A DNA stretch of 64,000 nucleotides from Astragalus membranaceus (taxonomy: Eukaryota; Streptophyta; Magnoliopsida; Fabales; Fabaceae). The position numbers were made by a program, and so were the translations under genes. This document shows positions 43,206-53,089 of this stretch, piece by piece. The DNA lies in contig CM076847.1 in assembly GCA_039519185.1 (NCBI GenBank), positions 88,446,360-88,510,359 of the forward strand, in the 5' to 3' direction. Below the pieces are notes generated by a model that was given only the letters and a program-made list of their open reading frames with translations, searched no databases and had not been told where the DNA came from. The first letter of the stretch is position 1. Each line of letters opens with the position of its first letter.

Positions 43206-45261
43206 AGAAGCCTGCATGGCCTAAGAAGCTTCTGATTCCTTTGACATTTGTTGGAGGTGGCAGTTTTTCAATGACCTCAATCTTGGCTTGATCCACTTCC
43301 AGACCTTTCTTTGACACTTTATGACCTAACACAATGCCTTCTTGTACCATGAAATGGCACTTCTCCCAATTAAGCACTAAATTTGTTTCCTCACATCTTT
43401 GGAGAATTTTCTCTAAATTTGATAAACATGACTGAAATGTGTCTCCAAAAACTGAGAAATCATCCATGAATACTTCCATTGATTGCTCAATGAAGTCTGA
43501 GAAAATGGACATCATGCACCTTTGGAATGTTGCAGGTGCATTACAGAGTCCAAATGACATTCTTCTCAATGCAAAGATTCCATAGGGACATGTAAAGGTA
43601 GTTTTTTGTTGGTCCTCAGGTTCTATTGCAATTTGATTGTATCCTGAATAACCATCTAAGAAATAATAAAACTCTTTTCCTGCTAACCTATCTAACATTT
43701 GGTCAATGAAAGGTAAAGGAAAGTTGTCTTTCTTTGTGGTTTTATTGAGTTTCCTATAGTCCATACATATTCTCCAACCTGTAATAGTTCTTGTAGGTAT
43801 TAACTCATTCTTTTCATTCTCTATTACTGTCATACCCCCCTTCTTTGGAACACACTGTAAAGGGCTTACCCATGCACTATCTGATATGGGGTATATGATT
43901 CCAGCATCTAGCCACTTAATGATTTCCTTCTTTACAACCTCTTTCATTATAGGATTTAGCCTTCTTTGCCCTTCTATATAATCTTTAGAATTATCTTCTA
44001 AAATTATCCTATGCATGCATATAGAAGGGCTAATTCCTTTTATGTCTGCCATTTGCCAGCCTATAGCTTTTGTATGCTTTCTTAAGGTGCAAATGAGATC
44101 ATGCTCCTGCTCTATTGACAAGTCAGAGGCAATGATCACTGGAAGTGCATCATCTTCGCCTAAGAAAGCATATTTCAAATGTTTGGGCAGTTCTTTTAAT
44201 TCTAATTTTGGAGGTTGTTTAATTGAGGGTAAATTCTTTTTAAAGTTAGGGTCTTCTAAATTAAGAGATTCAAAAGTTCTAGACCACACCTTTTGTGCTG
44301 GTGCTTCTCTTGGCAGAATGTCTTTTTCCAAGATTTCTTCTTCAGGGAGTGCAGCTGCATCAGGTGCAAGTGCACTGGTGAGATAATCATACTGCTTATG
44401 GAATTGCTTCTGCACCAGATGGTCAAGAGAAATGATAGCTGAACACTCTTCAATCTCCTCTGCAGGATACTTCAGAGCATTCATCACATTGAATTTCACT
44501 TCTTGATCATTCACTTTCATGGTTAGTTCTCCCTTCTGTACATCAATTAGGGCTTTCCCAGTTGCTAAGAATGGTCTTCCAAGAATGACTGGTACTTCTT
44601 TATCTGCATCAAAATCAAGAATAACAAAATCTGCAGGAAATACAAATTTGTCAACCTTAACCAGAATATCTTCAATAATTCCCTCTGGATAAACTATTGA
44701 TCTATCAGCAAGTTGAAGTGTTAATGTTGTAGGTCTAGAATTTCCAATTACAAGTTGTGTAAATATGGATTTAGGCATTAAGTTGATACTTGCACCTAAA
44801 TCACATAATGCACGACCTGTATAAGATTTTCCTATTGAGAATGGAACTGTAAAACTGCCAGGATCCTTTAGTTTTCTTGGTATTTTGCTTTGTAAAATCA
44901 GACTACATTCTTTGGACATAGCAACTGTTTCAAAATCCCCTAATCTTCTTCTTTTTGAAAGCACATCTTTCATAAATTTAGCATAATTAGGCATTTGTTG
45001 AAGTGCTTCAACTAAGGAAACATTGATGTCTGATTGTTTTAAAATTTCAAGAAACTTACTGAATTGCTTCTCCTCATGTGCCTTTTTTAACCTTTGAGGA
45101 AAAGGAGGAGGAGGGTATTCAGGGACTAACGTTGGAGTTGGAACTTCATGAGATGCAGATGCATCAGGTGCTTCTGCATCTTGAGTATTTTTTTTCATTT
45201 TTATTTTTTTCTCCCTTACGTGTACCTTCAATCTCTTGTGGTTCTGAAATATCTTTTCCAT
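43206..45261 (-). pseudogene. Athila-2 protease and reverse transcriptase
   Basis: An open frame of about 680 codons, cut at its end by the solo LTR (real sequence ends LGHAGF). It begins after a frameshift in an A-rich run near 45190-45260. The retropepsin-like segment is FSIGKSYTGRALCDLGASIN with catalytic D-L-G-A-S, then VPVILGRPFLATG (flap and C-terminal part). RT follows with YPISDSAWVSPLQCVPKKGG, ICMDYRKLNK, FGLCNAPATFQRC and catalytic FMDDFSVFGD. Ala/Pro/Asp linkers near 44385 (TSALAPDAAALPE) and 45165 (APDASASHE) are encoded by dyad words. No internal stop, so this is the longest intact stretch of either Athila copy. Confidence 0.9.
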
Positions 45262-46824
45262 TCCTTAAAGAAATGGCCTTCACTTGTTCCTTACCTGGCC
45301 TGTGGGATGTGGTGGCTTCTGTATTTGATGGTAGTGTACCTGTTGGTCTTTGATACAGAGCTGTAGCCAATTGTCCCACTTGATTCTCCATATTCTTTAT
45401 AGATGCATCTTATGCTTGCCTGGCTGTTCTAGTTTCACTAATGAAGGATTTGAGCAAGGCTTCTAAGGAGTTATCGTTGGCAGGTCTTTTCTGTCTTTGG
45501 TAATTCTGAGATTGGAATCCTAGTGGTGTGGATGGTGCAGATGCACTTGGTGCAGGTGCCCTAGTATTGTTATTGTTCCACCTGAAGTTTGGGCGGTTCT
45601 TCCAACCTGGGTTATAGGTGTTAGAGTAAGGGTTGTTATTCCTAGTGTATCCTACATAATTGACAGAGATAGGGTTGCTAGGACATTCCTCATACAAGTG
45701 ACCTCCTCCACAATACACACAAGATGTATCACCTGGAGGGGTTTGTTCTATGGCTGCTGCAGTGTTTTCTGTTGGTGCAGCTGCACTAGGTGCAGGTGCA
45801 CTGGTTGAAGTGAAGTTTTTAAACATGTTTGTCAGTGAGGCTAACTGAGCAGATAGGGCTGATACATCACTAATTTCATGTACCCCTGATGGTTTCTTTT
45901 GGGTACTCACCCTCTCAGTAGGCCAACTAGAACTGTTTGTTGTAATTCTATCTATCAATTCACATGCTTCATTATAAGACAAGTTTAATAACACACCCCC
46001 AGATGATGCATCAAGCATTATTCTGGTTTGGGGTTCTAAACCATTATAAAAAGTTTCCATTTGAATAATGACAGGTAGACCATGATGTGGACATTTTCTT
46101 AAAAGTTCTTTCCATCTCTCCCATGCTTCAAACAATGATTCAAATTCTTTTTGTCTAAAAGATGTAATATCATTTCTCATCCTGGCATTTTTGATGGGTG
46201 GAAAATATTTTGCTAAAAACTTTTCAGCCATTTCATGAATGAATGAATAGAATTAGGCTCCATTGAATTCAACCAAGATTTAGCCTTATCTTTCAAAGAA
46301 TATGGAAATAGCTTAAGTCTAGATGCATCTTCACTAACACCGGGAAGAATAAAGTTACTACATACTTCTAAAAATTGTTTTAAATGCTCATGGGGATCCT
46401 CATGGATGGATCCACCAAATTGACCAATTGTTTGTAGCATTTGGAACATCATGGGTTTAAATTCAAAATGCACAACATCAATATGAGGTCTAGTTATACT
46501 TGTTTGCATATTTTAATGATTAAACATAGCATAATCCCTCATGGGTCTATTTCTATCATTAATCATACCTATTGGTCCCATGTTGATGAATTGATTTCGG
46601 TGATCATTCTCAGGTTCATGATGAGTGCTTAGGCCACCTCTGACTGTTCCTCCACTTGAACCTGGTCTAGATCCCTCTTCTTCACTTTGATGAGACATAG
46701 TGACTCTGCAGCTTTGAACTCTTTGTTTCTTGAGCCTCAGCAACTTTCTAAACCTTCTCTCTATCTCAGGATCTAATGCAAATTCTGGTGATCTGACCCT
46801 GTGCATAAGCCAGTGCATCTGCAC
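45164..46824 (-). pseudogene. Athila-2 gag (two stops, two frame changes)
   Basis: Frame 46824-46513 contains the N-terminal part (DPEIERRFRKLLRLKKQRV). An in-frame TAA at 46513-46515 is followed by the same frame to 46213 (HEHLKQFLEVCSNF, LKDKAKSWLNSM: Retrotrans_gag core). A shift leads to 46231-45410 (EKFLAKYFPP, NGLEPQTRIMLDASSGG) with the zinc knuckle CVYCGGGHLYEEC. TAA at 45410-45412 breaks the frame, which continues 45391-45164 (MENQVGQLATALYQRP). Ala/Ser/Pro linkers TSAPAPSAAAPTE and APAPSASAPS are dyad-word coded. Confidence 0.88.
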
Positions 46825-46890
46825 TAAGAAACAAACTACCAGAATAATAAAACACTAATTTATAAATCTAAACAACAAAAATTAATGGCA

Positions 46891-46909
46891 ATCCCCGGCA
46901 ACGGTGCCA
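46891..46909 (-). other. Athila-2 primer-binding site
   Basis: On the minus strand TGGCACCGTTGCCGGGGAT lies a few bases after the LTR. TGGCGCCGTTGCCGGGGA, complementary to tRNA-Asp, is the Athila-type primer site; here one base differs. Confidence 0.8.
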
Positions 46910-46915
46910 AAAACT

Positions 46916-48540
46916 TGGTGTGTGAAAATATGTGCAAGTATACACAGTCACAAACAAGTAATATAGTGATGAGAAAGGTCGAACCCACAGGGATTGGTTA
47001 AACTTTTGTATGTTTAGAAAGCATATAAATTAGTGCTACTACACTACTCACAATTTTTGGGGTTTTAATGTAAAGTGAAAACAGAATGCAAATATGTAAA
47101 AGAATATGAAGGAAATCAGTTGAGAATGATAGTTGAGATGTCTTCACTAAATAATTCACTTTTGAGATTTTTGTGCTTTTATGTGGTGCAGATGCACCAA
47201 GGTGCAGATGCATTGAGTGTAGCTGCATGAGTATGTGTCTTTCGGCTACTTTCTTCAGAGTTTCGTTACAAGCTTCCTATGTCTAGGCGTGCTAAATAAG
47301 TTCACTCCTGCCTTTGAAGTACCCACTGTTTCACCCTAAGGACCGTGTTATCTTATGTCTAGGACTTAACATGGTTTTAACAAAGTTTTCTTTATTACTC
47401 AAGTTAACAAAGCCTTTATTAAAACACTCACCCTTATTAGTCTTTATTTCTAATTATAAACCATGTCTGTGAATATAACTCTACTTATTCTAAGTGATCA
47501 ACCTCACAATAAGATGAATATAGTATAACACAAGACCCAAAATACATGCAACACTTAAATGCACAATAACTTACTCAAAAGCTCATTATAAAGTTAGAAC
47601 ATCTCAACCAAAGAGGTTTAGCTCATAATATGCATTGCAAGACAAAGATAGATGAAATAAAACATGTTAATATAATGGAAAATACAAGAGATGTCAATAG
47701 GGTAGAGATTACACTGATTGAAGTACTCTCACATAAATTTTCCCAGCAGTGCAGAAGCACTGACTTCCTGGTGCAGTTGCACCTAACTAACTTGATGAAG
47801 AAGTGAAGGAAGAAGTCGTCAGTTCCCTCCTTACCTTCTTGCCAACTAACTTCTACTAAAACTATAAAATAAAATACAACAAAGGAAAATACTAAATTAT
47901 ATGTGAATTGCTTATGAATGGGATTATCTTCAAGTGAGAAGTGGAAGCCTTTATATAGCCTTGGAGGTTTCCTTCAAGTGAGGGTTTGCTTGGAGATGAA
48001 GCTGACCAAAGGTGGCTTAACCATGGTTACTTTTCAGAGCTTTGATTGAGAAGATTGAGTCCAAAGGGGAGGTCCAATTGTGGAAAGCCATGTGTTCTAG
48101 ATGCGTAGCCTTTCATGATGATTTTCCATTGTGGGAGCCTCCTCTTGCATGTGTCTCCACGTGACTTATGACTAAGCATGATGTCATAGAAAAGTTTATG
48201 CATTGGTATGAATTGAGGTGCTTCCAAGGTGGGGTTAAATCTGCCTTCACCGCAGGATGGTGCAGATGCACCTAAGTGCAGTTGCACTGCTGTAAGAGTA
48301 GTTTAGTGCAGATGCATTGTTGTTTCCCTGGTGTATTTGCACCTAACTGCAAGTGTACTGTACAAACATATCAAACATACCAATATATATAAAATGCTTA
48401 AATCATTACATAATCTTCTTTGAAACATAAAATGTTGTTATCTTACTTATACTACTATATTTAACAGATATTATACTTGGTTTCAAGCAATTTATTTATG
48501 CTTAGATGCATAAATAACTCTATATAAAATAGAGTTATCA
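46916..48540 (-). repeat. Athila-2 5' LTR
   Basis: On the minus strand it runs TGATAACTCTATTTTATATAG ... TTTTCACACACCA, 1625 bp, with a TATA box at 47950-47957. Dyad-word clusters lie at 48255-48350, 47745-47790 and 47175-47235, at about the same distances from the LTR start as in Athila-1. The flank at 48541 is TR-GAG C2 gag. Confidence 0.9.
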
Positions 48541-48911
48541 GCAGCAAGAAGGACGAGCTGGCCTGCAAGGCCATTGATGAACCATGGCGGAAGCGAGTCC
48601 AATATGACAGGACTCCTCGTGAGCCCCGACCCCGACAAGGTCACTTCTCAGACTACACCCGGCTGAACACATCCCAAGCTTAAATCCTTGTCGAATGCGC
48701 CGATGCGGAGTTTCGGGACATCAAACAGCCCGAACCTCTCATGCAAAGGAAAGACCAAACCTCTAAGAAGTACTGCCATTGTCACAAAAGTTATGGGCAC
48801 AGTACCAACAAATGCAACACCCTTAGGGACGACATTGAAGAAATGATCCGCGAAGGGAAGCTAGCTCAGTACGTGAATGAGGAAGATGATGAGACTCGCG
48901 ACTCTGAATAG
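48541..48911 (+). pseudogene. TR-GAG C2 gag C-terminus
   Basis: Starts in ACKAIDEPWRKRVQ and continues through LNTSQA to a TAA at about 48681-48683, then the same frame runs to the zinc knuckle YCHCHKSYGHSTNKC and ends REGKLAQYVNEEDDETRDSE at TAG 48909-48911. This frame has no other break and shows the uninterrupted form of the knuckle split in C1. Confidence 0.85.
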
Positions 48912-49389
48912 AGAGCAAGGCATCAGGACTGGAAACTAGACTCGATATGAATGATTAAAAGTTCATTTTGCAATTATAGTTTTTGCTTTAGTTCACTAGA
49001 TTGACGCTTGTTCCAAAGAAAATTCCTTAAGGACAAGAAAGAAAAAGGGCCCAACTCCATAGTTAGGGGTAGAGTGAGACAATTTTGATACCCGACATAG
49101 CCTGCAAGGAAGGACTGCCTACCTCGCAGGGGCAACCTCGACGTTAACTCTAAGCCAAGACCATATTTCCAAGACGATGGTTTTGCAAATACATCTCTAG
49201 ATGCAAGATCGCACGAAGTAGGCAAGCGATGACGTGCACCTCCAATCCTAGCAAAGGAATCAAGAGTGCCACAGCACGCCAGAACAAATAAGACCACCAG
49301 TAAAAATACTGGTCAAAGGAAGACACCATAATCGTTTGCATTTTTCCTATTTACAAAAGCAGGAATCTCATAATTCTTTCTACCAAGTG
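48912..49389 (+). other. TR-GAG C2 region after gag
   Basis: Aligns with 22654-23049 of C1 and contains an extra ~130 bp (about 49185-49385) before the tandem repeats. Non-coding. Confidence 0.65.
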
Positions 49390-49713
49390 ACCTTGGTGGT
49401 CACAACCCCTTGAGCGAGTTCTATCCGGGCCGAGTCCTGGTAAACTGTGCCAAGGGTATACTTCAAGCTGACCTTGGTGGTCACAACCCCTTGGGCGAGT
49501 TCTATCCGGGCCGAGTTCTGGTAAACTGTGCCAAGGGTAGACTTCAAGCTGACCTTGGTGGTTACAACCCGTTGGGCAAGTTCTATTCGGGCCGAGTCCT
49601 GGTAAACTGTACCAAGGGTATACTTCAAGATGACCTTGGTGGTCACGACCCCTTATGACGAGTTCTATCCAGGTCGAGTCTTGGTAAACTCTGTTCAGAG
49701 TATACTTCATTAC
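49390..49713 (+). repeat. 81-bp tandem repeat, four copies (C2)
   Basis: Units start with ACCTTGGTGGTCACAACC at 49390, 49471, 49552 and 49633, exactly 81 bp apart. Because 81 is a multiple of three, several frames stay open (49351-49761 minus, 49380-49646 minus, 49410-49658 plus); these are artefacts. Confidence 0.95.
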
Positions 49714-49839
49714 AAATTGTCCCGAGAGGCGTCGACAACTTAACCGCCTAAAGCAAGACAAATTTAGCGACTGACTACCGGAAAAATCCTAAGTCCAACG
49801 AGAAGGCGCACACGCACAAAATCACTAGTAGGGCGTGAG

Positions 49840-50990
49840 ACCATGAGGTCACGGTTCCATGAACAAGGTTGCTGGTGCAGGGCGCCAAGGTCCATGATCA
49901 AGGTTTGCTGGTGAAGGGCACCAAGTTCGCATGTTCACGGTTTGCAAGAGCAGGGCGCCAAGATCCCATGTTCAGGGTTCCATGATCGAGGTTTGCTGGT
50001 GCAGGGCGCCAAGGGGGTCAAGGTCCATGATCAAGGTTTGCTGGTGAAGGGCGCCAAGGGCGCCAAGTTCGCATGTTCACGGTTTGCAAGTGAAGGGTGC
50101 CAAGATTCTATGTTCTCGCTTTGCAAGTGAAGGGCGCCAAGGGCGCCAAGATTCTATGTTCTCGGTTTGCAAGTGCAGGGCGCCAAGGGCGCCAGGATCC
50201 CATGTTCACGGTTTGCAAGAGCGGGGCGCCAAGGGCGCCAAGATCCCATGTTCACGGTTCCATGATCAAGGTTTGCTGGTGCAGGGCGTCAAGGGCGCCA
50301 AGGTCCATGATCAAGGTTTGCTGGTGAAGGGCGCCAAGGGCTACAAGTTTGCATGTTCACGGTTTCCAAGTGAAGGGCGCCAAGATTCTATGTTCTCGGT
50401 TTGCAAGTGCAGGGCGCCAAGGGCGCCAGGATCCCATGTTCACGGTTTGCAAGAGCAGGGCGCCAAGGGCGCCAAGATCCCATGTTCACGGTTTGCATGT
50501 TCTCGGTTTGTGTGGCAGGGACATGGTCACGGTTTGGTCTGGGCGCCAAGGTGATGGGTTGCATAGAGCAAGGTCACGGGTGGAGCTGCTGGGCGCCAAG
50601 GTGACGGGTTGCATAGAGCAAGGTCACGGGTGGAGCTGCTGGGCGCCAAGGGCGCCAAGGTGACGAGTTGCATTGAGCATGGTCACCGTTTGGTCTGGGC
50701 GCCAAGGTGACGGGTTATGCATGGTCACAGTTTGTGGTGCTAGGCGCCAAGGTGACGGGTTATGCATGGTTACGGTTTGTGGTGCTGGGCGCCAAGGTGA
50801 CGAGTTATGCTATTGTCACGGTTTGTGCTGCGGGGCGCCAAGGGCGCCAAGGTGACAGTTTGCGTTGAGCAACGTCACGGCTTCTCCCTGCTGGGCGCCA
50901 AGGGCGCCAAGATGAAGGTTTGGGCTAGCAAGGTCATGGGTGTGGCTGCTGGGCGCCAAGGGTGCCAAGGTTTGTGACTCAAGCTCCAAG
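49840..50990 (+). repeat. irregular GGCGCC repeat field (C2)
   Basis: Mixed units built from GGGCGCCAAGGGCGCCAAG, CACGGTTTGCAAG(A/T)G, CCATGATCAAGGTTTGCTGG and GGTGACGGGTT. Unit order is irregular with larger duplicated blocks, for example 49860-50050 against 50180-50330. Open frames inside are periodic artefacts. Confidence 0.92.
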
Positions 50991-51755
50991 ATCACAGTTT
51001 GTGTTGGCTCCTGGGCGCCATGGGCGCCAAGTTCATGCAAGTTCACGGTTTGTGTTGGCTCATGGGCGCCAAGTTCATGCAAGATCACGGTTTGTGTTGG
51101 CTCCTGGGCGCCATGGACGCCAAGTTCATGCATGATCACGGTTTGTGTTGGCTCCTGAGCGCCATGGGCGCCAAGTTCATGCAAGTTCACGGTTTGTGTT
51201 GGCTCCTGGGCGCCATGGGCGCCAAGTTCATGCAAGATCACAGTTTGTGTTGGCTCCTGGGCGCCATGGGCGCCAAGTTCATGCAAGTTCACGGTTTGTG
51301 TTGGCTCCTGGGTACCATGGGCGCAAAAAATTCATGCAAGTTCACGGTTTGTGTTGGCTCCTGGGAGCCATGGGCACTAAATTCATGCAAGTTCACGGTT
51401 TGTGTTGGCTCCTGGGCGCCATGGGCGCCAAGTTCATGCAAGTTCACGGTTTGTGTTGGCTCCTGGGGACCAAGTTCATGCAAGTTCACGGTTTGTGTTG
51501 GCTCCTGGGCGCCATGGGCGCCAAGTTCATGCAAGATCACAGTTTGTGTTGGCTCCTGGGCGCCATGGGCGCCAAGTTCATGCAAGATCACGGTTTGTGT
51601 TGGCCCCTAGGAGCCATGGGCGCCAAGTTCATGCAAGTTCACGGTTTGTGTTGGCTCCTGGCAGCCAAGTTCATGCAAGTTCACAGTTTGTGTTGGCTCC
51701 TAGGCGCCATGGGCGCCAAGGTCACGATTTGTTTCAATGTGACCATGGTCATAGT
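50990..51755 (+). repeat. 51-bp tandem repeat (C2)
   Basis: About 13 copies of a unit containing CACGGTTTGTGTTGGCTCCT, GGGCGCCATGGGCGCCAAG and TTCATGCAAG, some truncated. The 51-bp period (17 codons) without stops gives open frames on both strands, including 50999-51610 (+) and 50816-51292 (-), which I do not call genes. Confidence 0.95.
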
Positions 51756-52285
51756 TTGTGGCCTTTAAAGAAGAAAGCCATGGTCACGGTTTATGAAAAG
51801 TTATCCATGGTCACGGATTATAAAACATCTCCTATGGTCACGGTTCTCACATATATCACGATCACAGTTTGATGAGCCATGGTCACGATTAAGAAGCATC
51901 TCGTATGGTCACGATTTACGAACTTCAAGCATAAATGATGATTCACAATTTTCTTATGGCCATAGTGTGCATTAAAAGAAGAAGGAAGAAGACATGCACT
52001 TGCCCAAGAGGGGAAAAAAAGAAGTTTGCTTCCACTTCTCACACACCTCTCTCAAAAATTCCAGAAGAGTGATTCAAGAGATGAAGACCCACCTACTTAG
52101 GGTGGGTGAAAAAAGTAATAAGATCATTTTTCTTTTTTCTCAAAGATCAAAAGCAAAAGTATTGTCGTCAAACAAAGACATTTTGCACGGCCTAACAAGG
52201 CATACGAGCCATCGCGTCGGACGAATCAACGAAAATCCTTCAAGCCAAGACCATCCTCTGGAATAATCCCGGCTTGGGGGGCAAC
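51756..52285 (+). other. TR-GAG C2 3' untranslated region and polypurine tract
   Basis: Begins with degenerate CCATGGTCACGGTTTA words (51775-51920), then unique DNA, ending in GGCTTGGGGGGCAAC directly before the LTR, the expected plus-strand primer. Confidence 0.7.
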
Positions 52286-52636
52286 TGTTCTGGACTGGAC
52301 CAAGAGGCCCATTCAGCATTTGGACATGGACTGGCCCAATCACTTTGATCCATATCCACCATATGCAAGCCCAATTGTGGTTATCATACTTGGATGGTTC
52401 AGATCAACTCTATCAATCTGACGGCTCACAACGGACACGAATTCCTATAAATACCACCTCACATTGCCATAATAAGGTAGATTCTCATTCCTAGCTAAAT
52501 CACTCATCTATTCTCAATACTAACTTGAGCGTCGGAGTGGCTTCGCAGGTACCCCTCTCGGGCTCGCACTAACCTCCGACCAGACAGCAGGTGACCTACC
52601 AACTGCAATCCACCCAGCACTTCAAGGTACAGAACA
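52286..52636 (+). repeat. 3' LTR of TR-GAG C2
   Basis: TGTTCTGGACTGGACC ... GGTACAGAACA, 351 bp, same length as the C1 LTR. TATA box TATAAATA at 52447-52454. Many substitutions relative to the C1 LTR (for example near 52370-52440) show that the two elements are not recent sister copies. Confidence 0.93.
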
Positions 52637-53089
52637 TTATTGATTTACGTTTGATATTCTAAAGAACAAACGGTAAATATTGAATAAAATATAATTTAAT
52701 ATTTTGAAATGTTTAACTTTAACATTTACTTTGCATTAAGTTTCATGCCTTTTTTTTAGATAAGCAAATTCATTGAAAGGGAGCACAAGATGTGCCCAAA
52801 CAATACAATGGAATGGGGGAGGGCCTCCTCAAAACCTCCCAGAGCCAATAATTGCTTTTTCAATATATAGAACTTAGAAGTGTTGGTATCTTTTTGGGAG
52901 GAAGCGTGGGAGGAAGCGACTTTAATTTTCTTACAATTACATATTATATTAATTTTGAGTACTACACGTATTTGGAATTTCTTCTTCAATTAAGTTCTAC
53001 AATTTTATCTTCACAAAAAGAAAGGATGATACCTAGAAAATCCTCACAAAATAAAATAGTAAAGTGAAGAGAAATCTAGAGAAGTTTGA
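52637..53089. other. AT-rich spacer with possible LINE tail
   Basis: TTTTTTTTAGATAAGCAAATTCATTGAAAGG-like sequence at 52750-52780 resembles the T-run and following bases at 12446-12475 (end of the LINE fragment), so it may be another LINE 3' end on the minus strand. No coding domain was seen. Confidence 0.4.

Larger units (their letters stand above)
39082..48540 (-). mobile_element. Athila-2: Athila-type Ty3/gypsy retrotransposon, 3' truncated
   Basis: Minus-strand order is 5' LTR (48540-46916), primer site, gag, protease, RT, RNase H and integrase, ending abruptly at the SINE palindrome inside the DDE domain. A solo LTR (40549-43205) splits RT. Coding parts are clearly homologous to Athila-1 (same FMDDFSVF box and LGHAGF, NFDE and RPFELMCDASDFA segments). 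The extra ORF and 3' LTR are lost. GTGCA..TGCAC dyad words recur through LTR and coding linkers. It is inserted in gag of TR-GAG C2. Confidence 0.9.
48541..52636 (+). mobile_element. TR-GAG C2: gag-only LTR retrotransposon, 5' part lost
   Basis: Starts inside gag at the Athila-2 LTR and aligns with C1 from its position about 19750. It keeps the gag end, 81-bp tandem repeats, a much larger GGCGCC repeat field, a polypurine tract GGCTTGGGGGGCAAC (52271-52285) and the 3' LTR. The missing 5' half would lie beyond the deleted left end of Athila-2. The flank after the LTR is TTATT, unlike the GATCG before the C1 LTR, so C1 and C2 are separate insertions. Confidence 0.87.

Noticed and set aside
50990..51755. 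CRISPR-like regular repeat
   Set aside because: Units are contiguous without unique spacers, no cas genes exist, and the DNA is a plant retroelement.
50816..51872. Several 100-200 codon frames on both strands
   Set aside because: They follow the 51-bp (17-codon) tandem unit and repeat the same 17 residues; open only because the unit lacks stops.
18115..52636. One giant element between the TGTTCTGGAC LTRs at 18115 and 52286
   Set aside because: Flanks GATCG and TTATT do not match, the gag end is present twice (22533-22653 and 48541-48911) and the LTRs differ at many sites; they are two insertions.
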